Shown here one piece after another: positions 39,014 through 47,664 of a stretch of 64,000 nt of DNA. The stretch's first letter is position 1, and every line of letters starts with the position of its first letter. A program made the translations under genes and the position numbers. The stretch lies in NCBI RefSeq assembly GCF_014638845.1, contig NZ_BMFP01000006.1:145153-209152 (forward strand), read 5' to 3'. Source of the stretch: Pontibacter amylolyticus. GTDB taxonomy: Bacteria > Bacteroidota > Bacteroidia > Cytophagales > Hymenobacteraceae. The notes beneath the pieces are model-generated. The model was not told where the DNA came from. It ran no database searches and worked only from the letters and a program-made list of their open reading frames with translations.

Positions 39014-41260
39014 ATGGAACCTATTCTCTACGCAATTCCTGGATTTGGTCTGGCGGCCCTCATTTATACCTTTATAAGGTCGGCCTGGGTAACGAAGCAA
39101 GCAGCAGGTAACGAACGCATGACGGAGATCGCCCGTCACATTTCCGATGGCGCCATGGCTTTCCTGAAGGCGGAATACAAAGTGCTCTTCTACTTCGTAG
39201 TCATCGCCAGCTTATTCCTGTTTTATCTGGGCTATACCGGTGAGAAATCGCACTGGACGATCGTGCTGGCCTTCATCATGGGTGCCCTTTTTTCAGCTGT
39301 TGCCGGCTTTATCGGTATGCGCATTGCCACCAAGGCCAACGTACGTACGGCAGAAGCAGCCCGGACAAGCCTGTCGCGCGCCCTCAGTGTGTCGTTTGCC
39401 GGTGGTTCGGTGATGGGTATGGGTGTGGCTGGTCTGGCTGTGCTGGGCCTGGGCTCACTCTTTATCGTGCTCTACTACTTCTTTGTTTACAGCGTGAATG
39501 GCAGCGTGAATGGCCACGAGATGGAAGTGGCCCTTGAGGTGCTCACCGGTTTCTCGCTGGGTGCTGAAAGTATTGCCCTTTTCGCGCGCGTAGGCGGCGG
39601 TATCTATACCAAAGCAGCTGACGTGGGTGCCGACCTGGTAGGTAAAGTAGAAGCAGGTATACCTGAAGACGATCCGCGTAACCCCGCTACGATTGCCGAT
39701 AACGTGGGTGATAACGTGGGTGACGTGGCAGGTATGGGAGCTGACCTTTTCGGTTCGTATGTGGCCACTATCCTGGCGACGATGGTACTGGGCCGTGAAG
39801 TAGTTTCAGAGGATAATTTCGGCGGCATGGCCCCAATCATCCTGCCAATGTTCATTGCGGGTCTGGGCATCTTGTTCTCCCTGATTGGTATGCTGTTCAT
39901 CCGGGTAAAAGAAGGTGGCGACGTGCAGGGGGCCCTCAACCTGGGCAACTGGATCTCTGTTGCCCTGACGGCTGTTGGCGCTTATTTCGCTATCCACTGG
40001 ATGCTGCCAGAAAACATGAACCTGCGTAACTTCGAATTCACTGCCAATGGTGTGTTCATCGCCGTGATCGTGGGTCTGGTAGTGGGTACGCTGATGAGCA
40101 TCATCACGGAGTACTACACGGCCATGGGCAAAAAGCCCGTTAATTCTATCGTGCAGCAGTCTTCCACAGGCCATGCCACCAACATCATCGCTGGTCTGGC
40201 GGTAGGTATGCACTCGACGGTGTTGCCTATCATCGTGCTGGCCGCCGGTATTGTGTTGTCGTATGCTTCTGCCGGTCTTTACGGCGTGGCTATTGCGGCT
40301 GCCGGCATGATGGCGACTACGGCCATGCAGTTGGCTATCGACGCTTTTGGTCCTATTGCCGACAACGCCGGTGGTATTGCCGAAATGAGCGAACTGCCGA
40401 AAGAGGTACGCGGTCGTACCGATATCCTGGATGCTGTAGGTAACACGACTGCCGCCACCGGTAAAGGCTTCGCGATCGCATCGGCAGCCCTTACGTCACT
40501 GGCTCTTTTTGCCGCTTTCGTAGGTATAGCCGGCATCGACTCCATTGATCTTTACAAAGCACCCGTGTTGGCAGGCCTGTTCATTGGTGCCATGATACCG
40601 TTCATCTTCTCGGCGCTTTGTATCGCGGCGGTTGGTCGTGCGGCCATGGCCATGGTGCATGAAGTACGCCGCCAGTTCCGCGAAATTCCGGGCATTATGG
40701 AAGGCACCGGTCAGCCGGAGTACGAAAAGTGCGTGGCTATCTCCACAAAAGCGGCTATCCGCGAAATGATGCTGCCGGGCGCCATTGCCCTGATCGTGCC
40801 GGTTCTGGTGGGCTTTGGCTTCAGAGACGTATTTGCCGACACTCCTTCAGCTGAGATCCTGGGTGGTCTGCTGGCAGGCGTAACCGTATCAGGTGTGTTG
40901 ATGGCGATGTTCCAATCCAACGCCGGTGGTGCCTGGGACAATGCCAAGAAGTCGTTTGAGAAAGGCGTGGAGATCAATGGTAAGATGGAGTACAAAGGCT
41001 CTGATGCCCACAAAGCTTCCGTAACCGGCGACACCGTTGGTGACCCGTTCAAAGACACTTCCGGTCCTTCCATGAACATCCTGATCAAACTCATGTCAAT
41101 CGTGTCGCTGGTAATTGCGCCCCACATTGCCACAGAGCGCACGCCGGCTATACCTGAGGAGCCGAACCTGAACATGGAGATACAGCAGGAGGCCCCGTCT
41201 ACCGGACAGATCATCTACCCAGACAATACAGTTGTCGTGGCTGGTTTAGCGACCCGATAG
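39014..41260 (+). CDS. hppA: Membrane-bound ion-translocating pyrophosphatase
   Basis: A 748-residue polytopic protein with about 16 membrane helices that couples PPi hydrolysis to H+ and/or Na+ export. The substrate loop DVGADLVGKVEAGIPEDDPR and the Asp-rich NVGDNVGDVAGMGADLFGSY are complete. Near residue 476 the sequence is GNTTAATGKG: Ala rather than Lys after GNTT places it in the K+-dependent class. Late motifs NAGGAWDNAKK and GDTVGDPFKDTSGPSMNIL are intact. It appears monocistronic, with a terminator at 41284. H+ versus Na+ specificity is not decided. Confidence 0.96.
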   Translation: MEPILYAIPGFGLAALIYTFIRSAWVTKQAAGNERMTEIARHISDGAMAFLKAEYKVLFYFVVIASLFLFYLGYTGEKSHWTIVLAFIMGALFSAVAGFIGMRIATKANVRTAEAARTSLSRALSVSFAGGSVMGMGVAGLAVLGLGSLFIVLYYFFVYSVNGSVNGHEMEVALEVLTGFSLGAESIALFARVGGGIYTKAADVGADLVGKVEAGIPEDDPRNPATIADNVGDNVGDVAGMGADLFGSYVATILATMVLGREVVSEDNFGGMAPIILPMFIAGLGILFSLIGMLFIRVKEGGDVQGALNLGNWISVALTAVGAYFAIHWMLPENMNLRNFEFTANGVFIAVIVGLVVGTLMSIITEYYTAMGKKPVNSIVQQSSTGHATNIIAGLAVGMHSTVLPIIVLAAGIVLSYASAGLYGVAIAAAGMMATTAMQLAIDAFGPIADNAGGIAEMSELPKEVRGRTDILDAVGNTTAATGKGFAIASAALTSLALFAAFVGIAGIDSIDLYKAPVLAGLFIGAMIPFIFSALCIAAVGRAAMAMVHEVRRQFREIPGIMEGTGQPEYEKCVAISTKAAIREMMLPGAIALIVPVLVGFGFRDVFADTPSAEILGGLLAGVTVSGVLMAMFQSNAGGAWDNAKKSFEKGVEINGKMEYKGSDAHKASVTGDTVGDPFKDTSGPSMNILIKLMSIVSLVIAPHIATERTPAIPEEPNLNMEIQQEAPSTGQIIYPDNTVVVAGLATR

Positions 41261-41283
41261 CCAACACAATCTCTATCAGTATA

Positions 41284-41317
41284 AATAAGCCCAGCCATGA
41301 GGTTGGGCTTATTTTTT
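41284..41317 (+). terminator. Intrinsic terminator after hppA
   Basis: A 13-bp stem with one G-T pair (41284-41296 with 41301-41313), 4-nt loop ATGA, then a T run. Its right arm overlaps the -33 region of the hpt promoter. Confidence 0.88.
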
Positions 41318-41333
41318 ATTATCCGTACCTTTG
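41303..41333 (+). promoter_or_regulatory. Candidate hpt promoter
   Basis: TTG at 41303-41305 and TACCTTTG at 41326-41333 (TAnnTTTG) are separated by 20 bases, matching the Bacteroidota housekeeping promoter. The predicted transcript starts about 20 bases before the hpt ATG. Confidence 0.65.
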
Positions 41334-41358
41334 TTTGCCAATAAGACCAATACGCTAT

Positions 41359-41901
41359 ATGGAGCCCCGTACCATCACGATTCACGATTGTGACTTCAGT
41401 ACCTATATGTACGAAGAAGAAATCATTGCACGCATAGTGATGCTGGCAGAGCAAATTGAGCAGGACTACACTGGTAAAAACCCACTGTTTCTGGCAGTAC
41501 TGAACGGTTCATTCATGTTCACGGCCGACCTGATGAAGCGCATCAACATACCTTGCGAGATCTCATTCATCCGCATGTCATCCTATCAGGACATGCACAG
41601 CACCGGCCAGGTAAAGGAAGTGCTGGGCCTGACCGAGGAAATTGAAGGGCGTGACGTGCTGATCATTGAAGACATCGTGGATACCGGGCACACGGTGACT
41701 GCACTGCTTCGACAGCTGCAGGAAAAGAAGCCTGCCTCCATCGAGATCATTACTTTGCTCATGAAGCCCGAGTGCCTGCAGCACCAGCTGGATGTGAAGT
41801 ATGTGGCCAAGGCGATACCGAACGACTTTGTGGTAGGCTACGGACTTGATTACAATGGACTGGGCCGCAACCTGCGCGATATTTACAAGATTGTTTCCTA
41901 A
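41359..41901 (+). CDS. hpt: Hypoxanthine phosphoribosyltransferase
   Basis: A 180-residue type I PRTase that salvages hypoxanthine/guanine to IMP/GMP. Motifs: LFLAVLNGSFMFTADLMKRI, FIRMSSYQDMHSTGQVKEV (flexible loop), PRPP motif VLIIEDIVDTGHTVTALL, and FVVGYGLDYNGLGRNL at the C-terminus. The ATG at 41359 is chosen; a TTG eight codons earlier overlaps the predicted transcription start. Adenylate kinase follows about 115 bases downstream with its own promoter. Confidence 0.94.
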   Translation: MEPRTITIHDCDFSTYMYEEEIIARIVMLAEQIEQDYTGKNPLFLAVLNGSFMFTADLMKRINIPCEISFIRMSSYQDMHSTGQVKEVLGLTEEIEGRDVLIIEDIVDTGHTVTALLRQLQEKKPASIEIITLLMKPECLQHQLDVKYVAKAIPNDFVVGYGLDYNGLGRNLRDIYKIVS

Positions 41902-41961
41902 AAGGACTGAGCCATCTGGGGCCAAAACGACTGCCCGGGATTTGGCACAGCTCAAAAATTA

Positions 41962-41994
41962 TTGAACAATACACCGATTTTATACTTAAATTTG
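41962..41994 (+). promoter_or_regulatory. Candidate adk promoter
   Basis: TTG at 41962-41964 and TAAATTTG at 41987-41994 (TAnnTTTG), with a slightly long 22-base spacing. Confidence 0.5.
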
Positions 41995-42016
41995 TTTTTT
42001 ATCATAAATCATAGAT

Positions 42017-42607
42017 ATGCTCAACATCGTTTTGTTTGGCCCTCCAGGTGCTGGTAAAGGTACGCAAAGCCAAAAGCTGATAGACAAGTATAACCTGATA
42101 CACCTGTCAACAGGTGATTTGCTGCGCTCCGAAATTGCCGCAGGCACTGAACTGGGGATGAAAGCCAAATCACTGATGGATAACGGCCTGTTGGTGCCGG
42201 ACGAAGTGGTGATTGGCATGATCGCAAACAAAGTGAGAGAAAACAATCACGCGGGCGGGTTTATCTTCGACGGATTCCCGCGCACGGTGCCACAGGCCCA
42301 GGGGCTGGACAAGCTCCTGATGGATCTTGGCACGGAGATATCCTGCATGATTGCCCTGAAGGTGGACGACGAAGAACTGACCAAGCGCCTTTTGCTACGC
42401 GGACAGACTTCCGGCCGCCCGGATGACCAGAACGAGGAGTTGATCCGCAAGCGCGTAGTGGAGTACAACACCAAAACGACGCCAGTTGCTGATTACTATG
42501 CCGGACAAGGCAAATATTATGCGGTGGATGGCATCGGTGAGATTGACGAGATCTTCAGCAATATCTGCGCGCATATCGATAACATGAAAGAGAAGCAAAA
42601 GAAGTAA
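42017..42607 (+). CDS. adk: Adenylate kinase
   Basis: A 196-residue enzyme for AMP + ATP = 2 ADP. The P-loop GPPGAGKGTQSQK begins at residue 8. AMP-binding LSTGDLLRSEIAAG and GFIFDGFPRTVPQAQ follow, and then a short LID (LLLRGQTSGRPDDQNEEL) without the four-Cys zinc site, as usual for Bacteroidota short forms. It stands alone, followed by a long hairpin and obg. Confidence 0.96.
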   Translation: MLNIVLFGPPGAGKGTQSQKLIDKYNLIHLSTGDLLRSEIAAGTELGMKAKSLMDNGLLVPDEVVIGMIANKVRENNHAGGFIFDGFPRTVPQAQGLDKLLMDLGTEISCMIALKVDDEELTKRLLLRGQTSGRPDDQNEELIRKRVVEYNTKTTPVADYYAGQGKYYAVDGIGEIDEIFSNICAHIDNMKEKQKK

Positions 42608-42640
42608 TCTTCTGCTCAGCTTTTATTAGATAGAATACAG

Positions 42641-42689
42641 AAGGTATAAGCAGGCCGGAACTCAAATGCTCCGTTCTTGCTTATACCTT
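42641..42689. other. Long hairpin between adk and obg
   Basis: AAGGTATAAGCA (42641-42652) pairs perfectly with TGCTTATACCTT (42678-42689), and the stem continues inward as AG, a 2-nt mismatch and CGGA/TCCG around a 10-nt loop. No T run follows, so it may be a leader or processing structure rather than a simple terminator. The arms contain the GGTATA motif. Confidence 0.75.
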
Positions 42690-42718
42690 ATAATTTATAC
42701 CTGTTAGCATTACCTACA

Positions 42719-43711
42719 TTGGCCCAATCCAACTTTATTGATTACGTAAAAATCTGTTCCCGCTCCGGACATGGTGGCGCTGGCTCAGCGCACCTGCACC
42801 GCGACAAACGCACTGCCATGGGTGGTCCTGACGGTGGTGATGGGGGCAGAGGAGGCCATATCATCCTGCGTGGCAACGCCCAGTTGTGGACTTTGCTGCA
42901 CCTTCAGTACCGCAAGCACGTGATTGCCGAAAATGGTCAGGGTGGAGGCCCGAGCCATTCTACAGGCGCACAGGGTAAGGACGACGTGCTGGAGGTGCCA
43001 CTGGGAACGATCGCCCGCAACGCCGAAACCGGCGAGTTCATGTGCGAGATCACGGAAGACGGGCAGGAGATCATCCTGACACCGGGCGGCCGTGGCGGGC
43101 TGGGCAACGCCCACTTTAAGTCGCCTACTAACCAGACACCTCGTTATGCCCAACCGGGTGAGCCAGGTATAGAGGAATGGGTAATTCTGGAACTGAAACT
43201 ATTAGCCGATGTCGGTTTGGTGGGTTTCCCGAATGCCGGCAAATCTACTTTGCTATCCGTGGTATCAGCAGCTAAGCCGAAGATTGCCAACTATGCGTTT
43301 ACGACGCTGGAGCCTAACCTGGGAGTAGTCGCTTATCGCGATTACAGGTCTTTTGTGATGGCTGATATACCTGGTATCATCGAAGGAGCTTCAGAAGGAA
43401 AAGGCCTAGGCCTGCGATTCCTGCGCCACATCGAGCGTAACTCCATGCTCCTGTTCATGATTTCGTGCGACAGCCCCGATATAGCGGAGGAGTACAAGAT
43501 ATTGGTAAACGAGCTGGAAACTTACAATCCGGAGCTGCTGGACAAGAAACGCATATTGGCGATCACCAAAACAGATATGATCGACGATGAGCTGGAAGCA
43601 GAGATGCGCGAGACCTTGCCGAAAGATGTGCCAGCTGTGTTTATTTCGAGCATGACGCAGAAGAATATCACCCAATTGAAAGATATGATCTGGTCAGCGC
43701 TTAACTCGTAG
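42719..43711 (+). CDS. obg: GTPase Obg/CgtA
   Basis: A 330-residue ribosome-associated GTPase. Residues 1-158 are the glycine-rich Obg domain ([51 protein letters not shown]). The G domain follows with P-loop [10 protein letters not shown], Switch [18 protein letters not shown] and ITKTDM. There is no C-terminal OCT domain. The start is a TTG at 42719 (TTG GCC CAA TCC), which gives the canonical N-terminus; no ATG is available nearby. It ends at an intrinsic terminator. Confidence 0.95.
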   Translation: MAQSNFIDYVKICSRSGHGGAGSAHLHRDKRTAMGGPDGGDGGRGGHIILRGNAQLWTLLHLQYRKHVIAENGQGGGPSHSTGAQGKDDVLEVPLGTIARNAETGEFMCEITEDGQEIILTPGGRGGLGNAHFKSPTNQTPRYAQPGEPGIEEWVILELKLLADVGLVGFPNAGKSTLLSVVSAAKPKIANYAFTTLEPNLGVVAYRDYRSFVMADIPGIIEGASEGKGLGLRFLRHIERNSMLLFMISCDSPDIAEEYKILVNELETYNPELLDKKRILAITKTDMIDDELEAEMRETLPKDVPAVFISSMTQKNITQLKDMIWSALNS

Positions 43712-43736
43712 TCCGTCAGTCTTCATACAAATATCT

Positions 43737-43774
43737 ATCGGTAGAGGCTGCAAGGCTTGCTACCGATTTTTTTT
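43737..43774 (+). terminator. Intrinsic terminator after obg
   Basis: An 8-bp perfect stem (ATCGGTAG at 43737-43744, CTACCGAT at 43760-43767) followed by eight T. Confidence 0.85.
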
Positions 43775-43866
43775 GAAGCACCAGCTGGGTGCTGATTGAT
43801 AGAATGTTGTTTTATTACAAAGGCTGTTGCTGGTATAGCGGTTGTGCTATTGCATAGCTAGCTTTT

Positions 43867-44494
43867 GCCCTGGCCGGGCGGGCCCTACTTTTTTCCTTGA
43901 TGAAAAGAAAGAGGGCCCCTACCCCCAGTAAGCAAAAAAGTCAAGACGCTCCAAACTCGCTGAACGCTCAGACAGTGGAGCGCCGAAAAGTGCACCTGGC
44001 TAAGGCTGTTTGTTTCATAGCCTCCGGGGCAAGTTAGCCTTGCTATACCTGCCAGTGGTCTGTGATCGCAACTACAGCACTTATACCTGTAAAGTAGTAG
44101 TGGCAGACTCCCCTCCTTGGACAAGGAGGGGCAGGGGTGGTTTGACCCGGTGTAGCTAAACAGTGACTTCGAAGCTTATACCTGATTGAACTGGAAACGG
44201 CCGGAAGCTCCCCTCCTCTAAAAGGAGGGGCTAGGGGAGGTGATGCCCCTCTCGGGAGGCAGGGCTGTTAAGTTCTGTATAAAACTATCCCCTTGAGTGG
44301 ATTATAGGGGTGTTGCTTCAGTACTAAAATGCTGGCCATATTACTGTTTTAACACAATCGTAAACACCCCTCTGCGCTCCCCTCAAGGGGAGAATTAGCT
44401 AGAACTTAACGACCCTACCTATCGGGAGGGGCAGGGGCAGGTACAATCGTGCATGAGAATCCTGTTAATCCTGAAATCCTGTAAATCCTGATTC
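43867..44494 (+). repeat. Composite intergenic repeat, copy 1
   Basis: This 0.6-kb stretch has no gene. In order: a GCCCTGGCCGGGCGGGCCCTAC block; a 40-base core ending in TGGAGCGCC with 7-bp pairing arms CGCTCCA/TGGAGCG (to about 43983) and a GTGCACCTGG end; CCCCTCCTT-GGAC-AAGGAGGGG hairpin at 44110-44131 with GGGGTGGTTTGACCCGGT; a second hairpin at 44210-44230; CCCCTTGAG units near 44290 and 44380; an AATCGTGCA box and a tandem AATCCTG-type repeat (44458-44494). The same blocks in the same order lie at 63601-63977. The minus-strand open frame through it is repeat-derived, not a gene. Confidence 0.85.
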
Positions 44495-44574
44495 AGACAT
44501 TTTCAGGTATAGCAAGTGAAATTCACTAAAAACAAAGTCACTCATTCACTCAATCACTAAATCAACAATTTAAA

Positions 44575-44589
44575 GTGCCAATCTGGCAC
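44575..44589. promoter_or_regulatory. Inverted repeat upstream of grpE
   Basis: GTGCCA-ATC-TGGCAC, a perfect 6-bp inverted repeat 69 bases before the grpE ATG. It could be an operator for the heat-shock operon. A sigma-54 reading (TGGCAC) fails because no correctly spaced TTGC follows. Confidence 0.35.
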
Positions 44590-44657
44590 GAAAGCAGAAT
44601 TGGCAAGACAATTGAAAAGACAAAATAGACCTATCAACCTATAATTCTTAAGGCATT

Positions 44658-45224
44658 ATGTCAGAGAAAGATATCAAGAAAGAGCAGGAAAACGCAGAAC
44701 TACAGGATAACACTGCCAATACGGAAGAAAATAACGGACAGGAGCAGACCGAAGAGACAGCAGAAGAAACTGGCTCCGAAACCCAGGCCGAGGCCGAACT
44801 GGCAGAGATGAAAGATAAATATATCCGCCTGATGGCTGAGTTTGAGAACTTCAGACGGCGTACCAACAAGGAGCGCCTGGATTTGCTCAAAACAGCAAAC
44901 GAAGACCTGATGAGCGAATTATTGCCTGTGCTGGACGATATGGAGCGTGCCCGCCAGTCGATGGAGGCAACCAGAGAGATAGATGCTTTGTTGCAGGGCC
45001 TGGAGCTGGTATTCCACAAACTCAAGCACGTGACGCAACTCAAAGGTTTGAAGCCGATTGAGGTTAAGACAGGTGATGAATTTGACAGCGACTTCCATGA
45101 AGCTGTTACCCAAACCCCAGCTCCGTCAGAAGAACTGAAAGGCAAAATAGTAGACGTGATCGAGAAGGGCTATACCTTGAATGAGAAGGTGATCCGCTTC
45201 GCGAAAGTTATAATAGGAGCTTAA
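44658..45224 (+). CDS. grpE: Nucleotide exchange factor GrpE
   Basis: A 188-residue DnaK co-chaperone. A highly acidic, low-complexity N-terminal third (about 1-50) leads into the long coiled coil (AELAEMKDKYIRLMAEFENFRRRTNKER) and then the beta-rich head (LEVKTGDEFDSDFHEAVTQTP-like segment and NEKVIRFAKVIIGA). It starts a two-gene operon with dnaJ, three bases apart. dnaK is not in the window. Confidence 0.95.
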   Translation: MSEKDIKKEQENAELQDNTANTEENNGQEQTEETAEETGSETQAEAELAEMKDKYIRLMAEFENFRRRTNKERLDLLKTANEDLMSELLPVLDDMERARQSMEATREIDALLQGLELVFHKLKHVTQLKGLKPIEVKTGDEFDSDFHEAVTQTPAPSEELKGKIVDVIEKGYTLNEKVIRFAKVIIGA

Positions 45225-45227
45225 TCA

Positions 45228-46376
45228 ATGGCTAAGAGAGATTATTACGAGGTTTTAGGTGTAAGCAAGGGAGCAAGTCCGGAGGAGATAAAGAAGGCTT
45301 ACCGTAAGCTCGCCATTAAGTTTCACCCCGACAAGAACCCCGACGACCACACGGCGGAGGAAAAGTTTAAGGAGGCGGCTGAAGCTTACGAAGTACTGAG
45401 CGACCAGCAGAAGCGCCAGCGCTACGACCAGTTCGGCCATCAGGGTATGAACGGCGGCTTCGGCGGCGGCGGTGGTATGAACATGGAGGATATCTTCTCC
45501 CAGTTCGGCGACATTTTCGGTGGCGGCGGTGGCGGCTTCGAGAGCTTCTTTGGCGGCAGCAGCCGTCAGGGTGGCCGACGTACCCGCAAAGGCAGCAACC
45601 TGCGCATTAAGCTCAAACTCAACCTTGAGGAAATTGCCAACGGCGTTGAGAAGAAGATAAAAGTAAAACGCTATGTGGCTTGCGGAACTTGCGGCGGCAA
45701 CGGCGCCAAGAATGGTACCGACATGCAAACCTGCGGCTCTTGCCAGGGCTCAGGTCAGGTGCGCAAGGTGGTGAACACCATGCTGGGCCAGATGGTGAGC
45801 ACGGCAACCTGCCCTACCTGTAACGGCGAAGGCCGCATCGTGACTAAAAACTGCGAAGCCTGCCACGGCAGCGGACGCGAACTGCAGGAAGAGGTGATCA
45901 CGATCAACGTGCCGGCTGGCGTAATGGACGGCATGCAGCTGTCGATGAGCGGCAAAGGCAACGTGCCGGAGCGTGGTGGTGTGCCGGGCGATCTGTTGAT
46001 TCAGATTGAAGAAGAAGAGCACCCAAGCCTGAAGCGCGACGGTAACAACGTGATATTCGACCAGTACATCAGCTTTATTGATGCTGCGCTAGGTTCAGAT
46101 ATTGAAGTACCGACCATCGGTGGCCGCGTGAAGATCACGATCAAGCCGGGCACGCAGAGCGGTGAGATCTTCAGGCTGCGTGGCAAAGGTGTGAAAGACA
46201 TCAACGGCTATGGCAAAGGCGATCAGCTGATCCACATCAACGTGTGGACGCCGAAAACGCTGAGCAGCGAGGAGCGTGCCGCACTGGAGCGCCTGCGCGA
46301 TTCCAACAACTTTGCTCCGCACCCCGGCAAGAGTGATAAAGGCTTCTTTGAGAAAGTGAAAGACTATTTCCAGTAA
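45228..46376 (+). CDS. dnaJ: Chaperone DnaJ
   Basis: A 382-residue class A J-protein. The J domain has the HPD motif ([12 protein letters not shown], about 30), followed by a G/F-rich linker (about 76-115). The zinc domain has four CxxCxGxG-type repeats ([32 protein letters not shown]). The C-terminal substrate-binding domain follows. It stimulates DnaK ATPase and delivers unfolded clients. It is cotranscribed with grpE and ends at an intrinsic terminator. Confidence 0.97.
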   Translation: MAKRDYYEVLGVSKGASPEEIKKAYRKLAIKFHPDKNPDDHTAEEKFKEAAEAYEVLSDQQKRQRYDQFGHQGMNGGFGGGGGMNMEDIFSQFGDIFGGGGGGFESFFGGSSRQGGRRTRKGSNLRIKLKLNLEEIANGVEKKIKVKRYVACGTCGGNGAKNGTDMQTCGSCQGSGQVRKVVNTMLGQMVSTATCPTCNGEGRIVTKNCEACHGSGRELQEEVITINVPAGVMDGMQLSMSGKGNVPERGGVPGDLLIQIEEEEHPSLKRDGNNVIFDQYISFIDAALGSDIEVPTIGGRVKITIKPGTQSGEIFRLRGKGVKDINGYGKGDQLIHINVWTPKTLSSEERAALERLRDSNNFAPHPGKSDKGFFEKVKDYFQ

Positions 46377-46396
46377 GCCAGTCAATGACTAGATAA

Positions 46397-46436
46397 AAAA
46401 GCCTGCCTTTTCAGTAGAGAAGGCAGGCTTTTGTTT
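46397..46436 (+). terminator. Intrinsic terminator after dnaJ
   Basis: A 13-bp perfect stem (46397-46409 with 46420-46432), GC core GCCTGCC, A/T flanks. Confidence 0.92.
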
Positions 46437-46547
46437 TGTGGGTCAGGTATGCGTAGACATCCTGCACCTTAACCAGAGCGCCCTGTATAACTCTTAGCTA
46501 AAATTCATGGTAGGAGGGACTTCTAAAGAGGGGTTACTCGTTTTAAA

Positions 46548-46583
46548 GTCTATTGTCCTTTGTCAAAATTTCCTTTGTCACAA
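46548..46583 (+). repeat. Left arm of 36-bp inverted repeat flanking the ABC exporter genes
   Basis: It matches the reverse complement of 48998-49033 at 33 of 36 positions. It contains two CCTTTGTCA units in tandem. Apart from this arm, the dnaJ terminator and the natA promoter, the 46377-46752 gap holds nothing recognised. Confidence 0.85.
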
Positions 46584-46698
46584 AAGCAGTACCTTTCAAG
46601 TTAACTGATGGGCAGCTGTCCTAAACAACCTGATGCACGTACTTGGTATAGCCTATACCTACGTTAGTCGATTAAGTATAGGGCTTTATTGATATTGC

Positions 46699-46729
46699 TT
46701 GTCACTCAGCCCTAAAAAGGCTATTTTTG
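46699..46729 (+). promoter_or_regulatory. Candidate promoter of the ABC exporter operon
   Basis: TTG at 46699-46701 and TATTTTTG at 46722-46729 with 20-base spacing fit the Bacteroidota consensus. The predicted start site is just upstream of the TTG initiation codon at 46753. Confidence 0.65.
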
Positions 46730-46752
46730 AACATACCAAAAGGTTAACCGCA

Positions 46753-47664
46753 TTGAGCATACTTAAAATAGATGGCGTCACCAAGCGCTACGCCAACCAC
46801 ACGGCCCTTGACAACGTGAGCTTTGACATCCCGGCCGGCTGCATTTTCGGCTTACTGGGACCAAACGGGGCAGGCAAAACGTCCCTCATCCGCATCATCA
46901 CCCAGATAACAGGAGCCGACTCCGGCGAGATATACTTCAAAGGCGAGAAACTTCGGCCATCACATATCAAGGACATGGGGTACCTGCCCGAGGAGCGCGG
47001 TCTGTACAAAAAGATGAAGGTAGGGGAGCAATTGCTATACCTTGCCCAGCTCAAAGGCCTGTCCAAAGACGAGGCCACGGCCCGAATCAAAGAATGGGTA
47101 GTACGCTTCGAGATCAAGGACTGGATGAACAAGCACATCGAAGACCTTTCGAAGGGGATGCAGCAGAAAGTTCAGTTTATGGCCACCGTGATGCACGAGC
47201 CATCGCTGATCATTCTCGACGAGCCTTTTTCCGGCTTCGACCCGATCAACGCTAACCTCATCAAAGACGAGATCCTACGCCTGCGCGACAATGGGGCGAC
47301 CATCATTTTCTCAACGCACCGCATGGAGTCGGTAGAGGAGCTGTGCGATAACATCGCCCTGATCAACCGCTCCCGCAAGGTGCTCGACGGACCTGTGCGC
47401 GAGATCAAGGACACGTACAAGACCGATACCTACCAGGTGATCGGCAACGGGCAGCTGCTCATCACGTCACCAGATTTTGAGGTGCTGGAGCAGCACGAGA
47501 ATCATGGCGTGTTCCGCGCTTCCATCCGTTTGCTCGATGGCGCTTCGCCAAACGACTTGCTACGTTACCTGATTCAGCGCGTGGAGGTGCACTCGTTTGT
47601 AGAGTTGGTGCCGAGTATCAATGACATATTTATCCGAAAAGTAAAAGAAACCTACCATGCATAA
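46753..47664 (+). CDS. ABC transporter ATPase, NatA-like
   Basis: A 303-residue ATP-binding subunit: Walker A GPNGAGKTSL (about 39), signature DLSKGMQQK, Walker B LIILDEPFSGFDP and switch His in STHRME. A C-terminal extension of about 90 residues (DGPVREIKDTYKTDTYQV...) is usual for NatA-type export ATPases. The start is a TTG at 46753 (MSILKIDGVTKRY); the frame is open further upstream through the promoter, which is unlikely to be translated. It overlaps the permease gene by 8 bases. Substrate unknown. Confidence 0.9.
   Translation: MSILKIDGVTKRYANHTALDNVSFDIPAGCIFGLLGPNGAGKTSLIRIITQITGADSGEIYFKGEKLRPSHIKDMGYLPEERGLYKKMKVGEQLLYLAQLKGLSKDEATARIKEWVVRFEIKDWMNKHIEDLSKGMQQKVQFMATVMHEPSLIILDEPFSGFDPINANLIKDEILRLRDNGATIIFSTHRMESVEELCDNIALINRSRKVLDGPVREIKDTYKTDTYQVIGNGQLLITSPDFEVLEQHENHGVFRASIRLLDGASPNDLLRYLIQRVEVHSFVELVPSINDIFIRKVKETYHA

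Noticed and set aside
43885..44124. Minus-strand open frame sharing a short peptide with one at 63507-63710
   Set aside because: The shared peptide (LHCLSVQRVWSVLTFL) arises only because both lie on the composite intergenic repeat; no start context or family.
44575..44610. Sigma-54 promoter upstream of grpE
   Set aside because: TGGCAC is present, but no TTGC-type -12 element lies at the required distance.
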